From Pseudomonadota bacterium (GTDB taxonomy: Bacteria; Pseudomonadota; Gammaproteobacteria; GCA-001735895), in contig JACZQS010000092.1 of the NCBI GenBank assembly GCA_022545625.1, positions 1 through 8,053 on the forward strand: a stretch of DNA of 8,053 nt. The letters run 5' to 3'. Shown here in pieces: positions 6,614 to 8,053 of the stretch; within the stretch, counting starts at the first letter, position 1; each line of letters begins with the position of its first letter. The notes under the pieces were generated by a model, which made no database searches, was not told where the DNA came from, and was given only the letters and a program-made list of their open reading frames with translations. The translations under genes and the position numbers were made by a program.

Positions 6614-7150
6614 ATGTACGCTGTCATCGCCACCGGCGGAAAACAGTATCGCGTGATCAAGGGTGAAACCCTGCGCGTTGAAAAATTAGTCGGCGAAGAA
6701 GGTGAAAAGATCGAGCTGGATGGTGTTTTAATGGTTGTCGATGGTGACAAGGTCGAAATTGGCACGCCGACCCTGGCCAAAGGGACGGTTAGCGCCAGGA
6801 TCAAATCACATGGTCGCGGCAAGAAAATTGAAATTATTAAATTTCGACGCCGCAAGTATTCCAAAACCCAGGCCGGTCACCGCCAGAGTTATACCGAGAT
6901 TGAAGTAACCGATATCAAGTCGATAGGCGGGTCCAGGGTTAAAGCTGAGACCACGGTCAAAACTGAACCTAAAGCTAAAGTCGAGCCTAAAGTTAAAGTT
7001 GCACCTAAGGCTAAGGAAGCGGCAAAAGCTAAACCAGAGGCCAAAGCCAAGGTAGAAACTAAAGCCAAAGCAGCTCCAAAAGCCAAACCAAAGACGAAAG
7101 CTAAACCTGCTACTAAGGCAAAAAACAAGGATTCGAAAGATGGCGCATAA
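6614..7150 (+). CDS. rplU: Large-subunit ribosomal protein bL21 with Lys/Ala-rich C-terminal tail
   Basis: 178 residues, against about 103 for E. coli L21. Residues 1-105 are a normal L21 domain: MYAVIATGGKQYRV, then the RNA-binding basic block FRRRKYSKTQAGHRQ (77-91) and TDIKSI at the end. Residues about 106-178 form a low-complexity tail built almost only of Lys, Ala, Glu, Pro, Thr and Val in degenerate PKAKVE-like repeats, resembling histone H1 tails. L21 binds 23S rRNA in the large subunit; the tail is expected to be disordered and nucleic-acid binding (inference). The tail carries the frame across the rpmA start, making an 11-bp overlap where these genes are usually separated by a short gap. 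The L21 identification is certain; whether the whole tail is translated needs proteomics. Confidence 0.96.
   Translation: MYAVIATGGKQYRVIKGETLRVEKLVGEEGEKIELDGVLMVVDGDKVEIGTPTLAKGTVSARIKSHGRGKKIEIIKFRRRKYSKTQAGHRQSYTEIEVTDIKSIGGSRVKAETTVKTEPKAKVEPKVKVAPKAKEAAKAKPEAKAKVETKAKAAPKAKPKTKAKPATKAKNKDSKDGA
6952..7130 (+). repeat. Degenerate Lys/Ala-Pro repeat tract in rplU tail
   Basis: About 180 bp of irregular tandem repeats of the kind CCTAAAGCTAAAGT, encoding PKAKVE-like hexapeptides. Third positions vary between copies (AAA/AAG, GCT/GCC/GCA), which suggests the peptide character is kept by selection rather than by recent slippage alone. Confidence 0.7.
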
Positions 7151-7397
7151 AAAAGCGGCGGGCAGTACCCGCAATGGTCGCGATTCGGAGTCGAAAAGGC
7201 TCGGTGTAAAGAAGTTTGGCGGCGAGGCCGTGGTCCCGGGTAATATTCTTGTGCGCCAGCGAGGCACCAAATTTCACGCGGGCGACAATGTCGGTTGCGG
7301 TAGGGATCATACGCTATATGCGAAGGCAGAAGGCAAGGTAGAATTTCGGATCCGGGGTCGTCATAACCGCACTTTTATCAGTGTTGTTAGCACCTGA
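7140..7397 (+). CDS. rpmA: Large-subunit ribosomal protein bL27
   Basis: 85 residues, the normal size of L27. The N-terminus MAHKKAAGSTRNGRDSESKR and the following KRLGVKKFGGE, GNILVRQRGTKFHAG and CGRDHTLYA are the family's conserved blocks. The N-terminal residues reach towards the peptidyl-transferase centre of the 50S subunit. The start is certain by homology; AAGGA (7126-7130) lies about 9 nt upstream, inside the rplU tail, and the gene overlaps rplU by 11 bp, so translation is probably coupled. A rho-independent terminator follows 24 bp after the stop. Confidence 0.98.
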   Translation: MAHKKAAGSTRNGRDSESKRLGVKKFGGEAVVPGNILVRQRGTKFHAGDNVGCGRDHTLYAKAEGKVEFRIRGRHNRTFISVVST

Positions 7398-7420
7398 ATG
7401 TAGCCGACAGGTACCTCCCG

Positions 7421-7448
7421 AAGCCTCGCTACTGCGGGGCTTTTTTTT
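7421..7448 (+). terminator. Rho-independent terminator after rpmA
   Basis: Arms AAGCCTCG (7421-7428) and CGGGGCTT (7435-7442) pair over 8 bp with one G-T pair, with a six-base loop, followed directly by a run of T to 7448 (eight T from 7441). It ends the rplU-rpmA transcript and separates obg from it, unlike genomes where obg is cotranscribed. Confidence 0.88.
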
Positions 7449-7473
7449 GACTTGAATACTATTATCAAAGAAG

Positions 7474-7488
7474 TCTAAATTATTTAGA
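7474..7488. repeat. Short AT-rich palindrome
   Basis: TCTAAATTATTTAGA is a perfect 7+1+7 palindrome between the rpmA terminator and the MITE-like element. It could be an operator or part of an obg promoter region, but no good -35/-10 pair is found around it. Confidence 0.35.
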
Positions 7489-7524
7489 TTATCTGATATG
7501 AAGAGTGCCTCTATTAATTCGGAT

Positions 7525-7559
7525 TTTTTCGTGGGAGCAAGGATGTTCCGCGCGGAAAA
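7525..7559 (+). other. Hairpin with AGGA loop (1 of 3)
   Basis: Left arm 7525-7539 pairs with 7544-7559 over 15 bp, including three G-T pairs, with one bulged G at 7550, closing the loop AGGA (7540-7543). It would form in RNA read in the obg direction. Confidence 0.7.
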
Positions 7560-7629
7560 CCGGAATGTATAGAAAATACATGAGGAAGGCGGGCCCCGGC
7601 GTAGCTGTTGTGGGTCTTTGAGCACGGAA

Positions 7630-7653
7630 CATATGTACAGGATGTACGGTATG
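7630..7653 (+). other. Hairpin with GGA loop (2 of 3)
   Basis: CATATGTACA (7630-7639) pairs with TGTACGGTATG (7643-7653) with a single bulge at 7648 and one G-T pair; the loop is GGA (7640-7642). Confidence 0.65.
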
Positions 7654-7678
7654 CCGATTTTGCAGGAGCAAAAATCGG
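7654..7678 (+). other. Hairpin with AGGA loop (3 of 3)
   Basis: CCGATTTTGC (7654-7663) pairs with GCAAAAATCGG (7668-7678) with one extra A, closing loop AGGA (7664-7667). No T-run follows, so it is not a terminator. Confidence 0.75.
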
Positions 7679-7720
7679 TGACGCGGCTAACGCGGAAAAA
7701 GACAATTAATAGAGGTACTC

Positions 7721-8053
7721 TTGAAGTTTATTGACGAGGCAAATATTTACGTCAAAGCCGGCAATGGTGGTAGTGGCATTGTCAGTTTTCGTCGTGAAAA
7801 ATATATCCCGATGGGAGGCCCAGACGGTGGCGATGGTGGCGACGGTGGTTCGGTATACGTGATTGCTTCGGGTGATTTATCCCATAAACTAACCAAAGAC
7901 TCCCCGTCTGGTTATTCAGCTCAGGGTAAAAAGTTTGATGATAAGTTTGTGGAGTTAGTTAAGAAAAAAGATGCCGCTGGCATCATGAAAATGGACAAGA
8001 AATTGATTCAAGAAGCAGAAGAAACTGCTTTACGCTCGACTTTTATTTTGTTA
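7721..8053 (+). CDS. obg: Obg GTPase N-terminus, fused in frame to unrelated sequence (runs off window)
   Basis: The frame is open for 111 residues to the window edge. Residues 1-49 are a clear Obg/CgtA N-terminus (MKFIDEANIYVKAGNGGSG, VSFRREKYIP, then the GGPDGGDGGDGG glycine-rich loop and SVYVIA), expected after rplU-rpmA. Obg is an essential GTPase acting on the 50S subunit. From about residue 50 the Obg fold is lost: instead of the usual LNTL-DFRY continuation, the chain reads SGDLSHKLT and onward like a LigB-type domain. The GTPase domain is therefore absent. The start is TTG 7721; upstream in-frame codons give no other start before a TAA at 7688, and AGAGG sits 5 nt before it. The first two bases of the TTG fall at the edge of the inverted repeat. 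The Obg identity of the first part is secure; the whole chain is probably not a natural protein. Confidence 0.85.
   Translation, partial: MKFIDEANIYVKAGNGGSGIVSFRREKYIPMGGPDGGDGGDGGSVYVIASGDLSHKLTKDSPSGYSAQGKKFDDKFVELVKKKDAAGIMKMDKKLIQEAEETALRSTFILL
7868..8053 (+). other. LigB/MEMO-like dioxygenase C-terminal fragment in the obg frame
   Basis: The 62 residues begin SGDLSHKLTKDSPSGY and continue with GKKFDDKFVELV and EAEETALRSTFILL. This is the pattern of the C-terminal part of the LigB/MEMO family (class III extradiol dioxygenase fold), in particular AmmeMemoRadiSam protein A, where xASGDLSHrLt-DaPxGY, a G-FD pair and an AGECGLRS-ILL block are expected. Lysine-rich and about 38% GC by hand count, versus about 49% in the obg part. 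Family membership is recalled from motif shape, not searched. It probably comes from another genome or a distant locus joined here. Confidence 0.7.

Larger units (their letters stand above)
7501..7722 (+). mobile_element. MITE-like non-coding element upstream of obg
   Basis: About 222 bp with terminal inverted repeats: the left end AAGAGTGCCTCTATTAATT (7501-7519) and the reverse complement of 7704-7722 agree at 18 of 19 positions, and pairing continues inwards imperfectly for about 10-14 more bases. There is no convincing coding frame inside. It contains strong hairpins at 7525-7559, 7565-7581, 7630-7653 and 7654-7678. The right end is repeated inside zur, showing that the sequence exists in more than one place. 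A clean target-site duplication is not seen (TGAAG at 7499-7503 and 7722-7726 is a possible but off-centre one), so the exact boundaries and the MITE label are inferred. The right end contains AGAGG (7711-7715), the apparent Shine-Dalgarno for obg. Confidence 0.75.

Noticed and set aside
6806..7270. Long antisense frames opposite rplU/rpmA
   Set aside because: They arise from the Lys/Ala repeat composition read on the other strand; rplU and rpmA are unambiguous.
7489..7705. Short minus-strand frames within the MITE-like element
   Set aside because: They lie across inverted repeats and hairpins, have no domain similarity and no convincing ribosome binding site.
7499..7726. TGAAG as a target-site duplication of the MITE-like element
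   Set aside because: The two copies are off-centre by two bases relative to the symmetry of the terminal inverted repeats, and five bases can match by chance; kept only as a possibility.
1..8053. CRISPR array, tRNA or rRNA genes
   Set aside because: No regularly spaced direct repeats and no cloverleaf or rRNA-like sequence were found.

Overview
This window looks like part of a gammaproteobacterial genome, most plausibly a marine or aquatic sulfur oxidiser. The evidence is gene content: ispB in the neighbourhood of rplU-rpmA-obg (adjacent and divergent in E. coli), a Zur/ZnuCB zinc module with an Enterobacteria-like Zur box, a single-chain ATP sulfurylase of the kind used in sulfur oxidation, and a betaine-type homocysteine methyltransferase beside a SahR-like regulator. 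No taxonomic marker fixes the genus, and a metagenome-derived contig is likely.

Layout. Positions 1-717 (-) hold the N-terminal 239 residues of a homocysteine S-methyltransferase, with its C-terminus outside the window. It diverges from 865-1857 (+), an ArsR-type regulator fused to a SAM-dependent methyltransferase fold (SahR type). The 147-bp gap between them carries two AT-rich palindromes whose centres are 20 bp apart. Next come two minus-strand genes, ispB (1881-2882; ubiquinone side chain) and sat (2993-4186; ATP sulfurylase). Diverging from sat is a tightly overlapped operon zur-znuC-znuB (4357-6443), with a perfect Zur-box palindrome superimposed on an extended -10 promoter right at the zur start codon. 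znuA is not in the window. Then come rplU (with a long Lys/Ala-rich tail) and rpmA (6614-7397), overlapping by 11 bp and driven by a good sigma-70 promoter, followed by a rho-independent terminator.

Accessory signals. Between the rpmA terminator and obg lies a non-coding, MITE-like element of about 222 bp (7501-7722) with 19-bp terminal inverted repeats (18/19 matches). Inside it are three hairpins with GGA in the loop. Its right end supplies the apparent Shine-Dalgarno of obg and touches the TTG start. A 43-bp copy of that same right end sits in frame inside zur, where it accounts for most of an 18-residue insertion in front of the recognition helix.

The last 333 bp start as a normal Obg N-terminus (about 49 residues) but switch, in frame, to a segment resembling the C-terminal part of a LigB/MEMO-like (AmmeMemoRadiSam protein A-type) dioxygenase domain, with GC falling from about 49% to about 38% by hand count. 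This is most simply an assembly chimera at a contig edge, but a real recombination cannot be excluded from the sequence alone.
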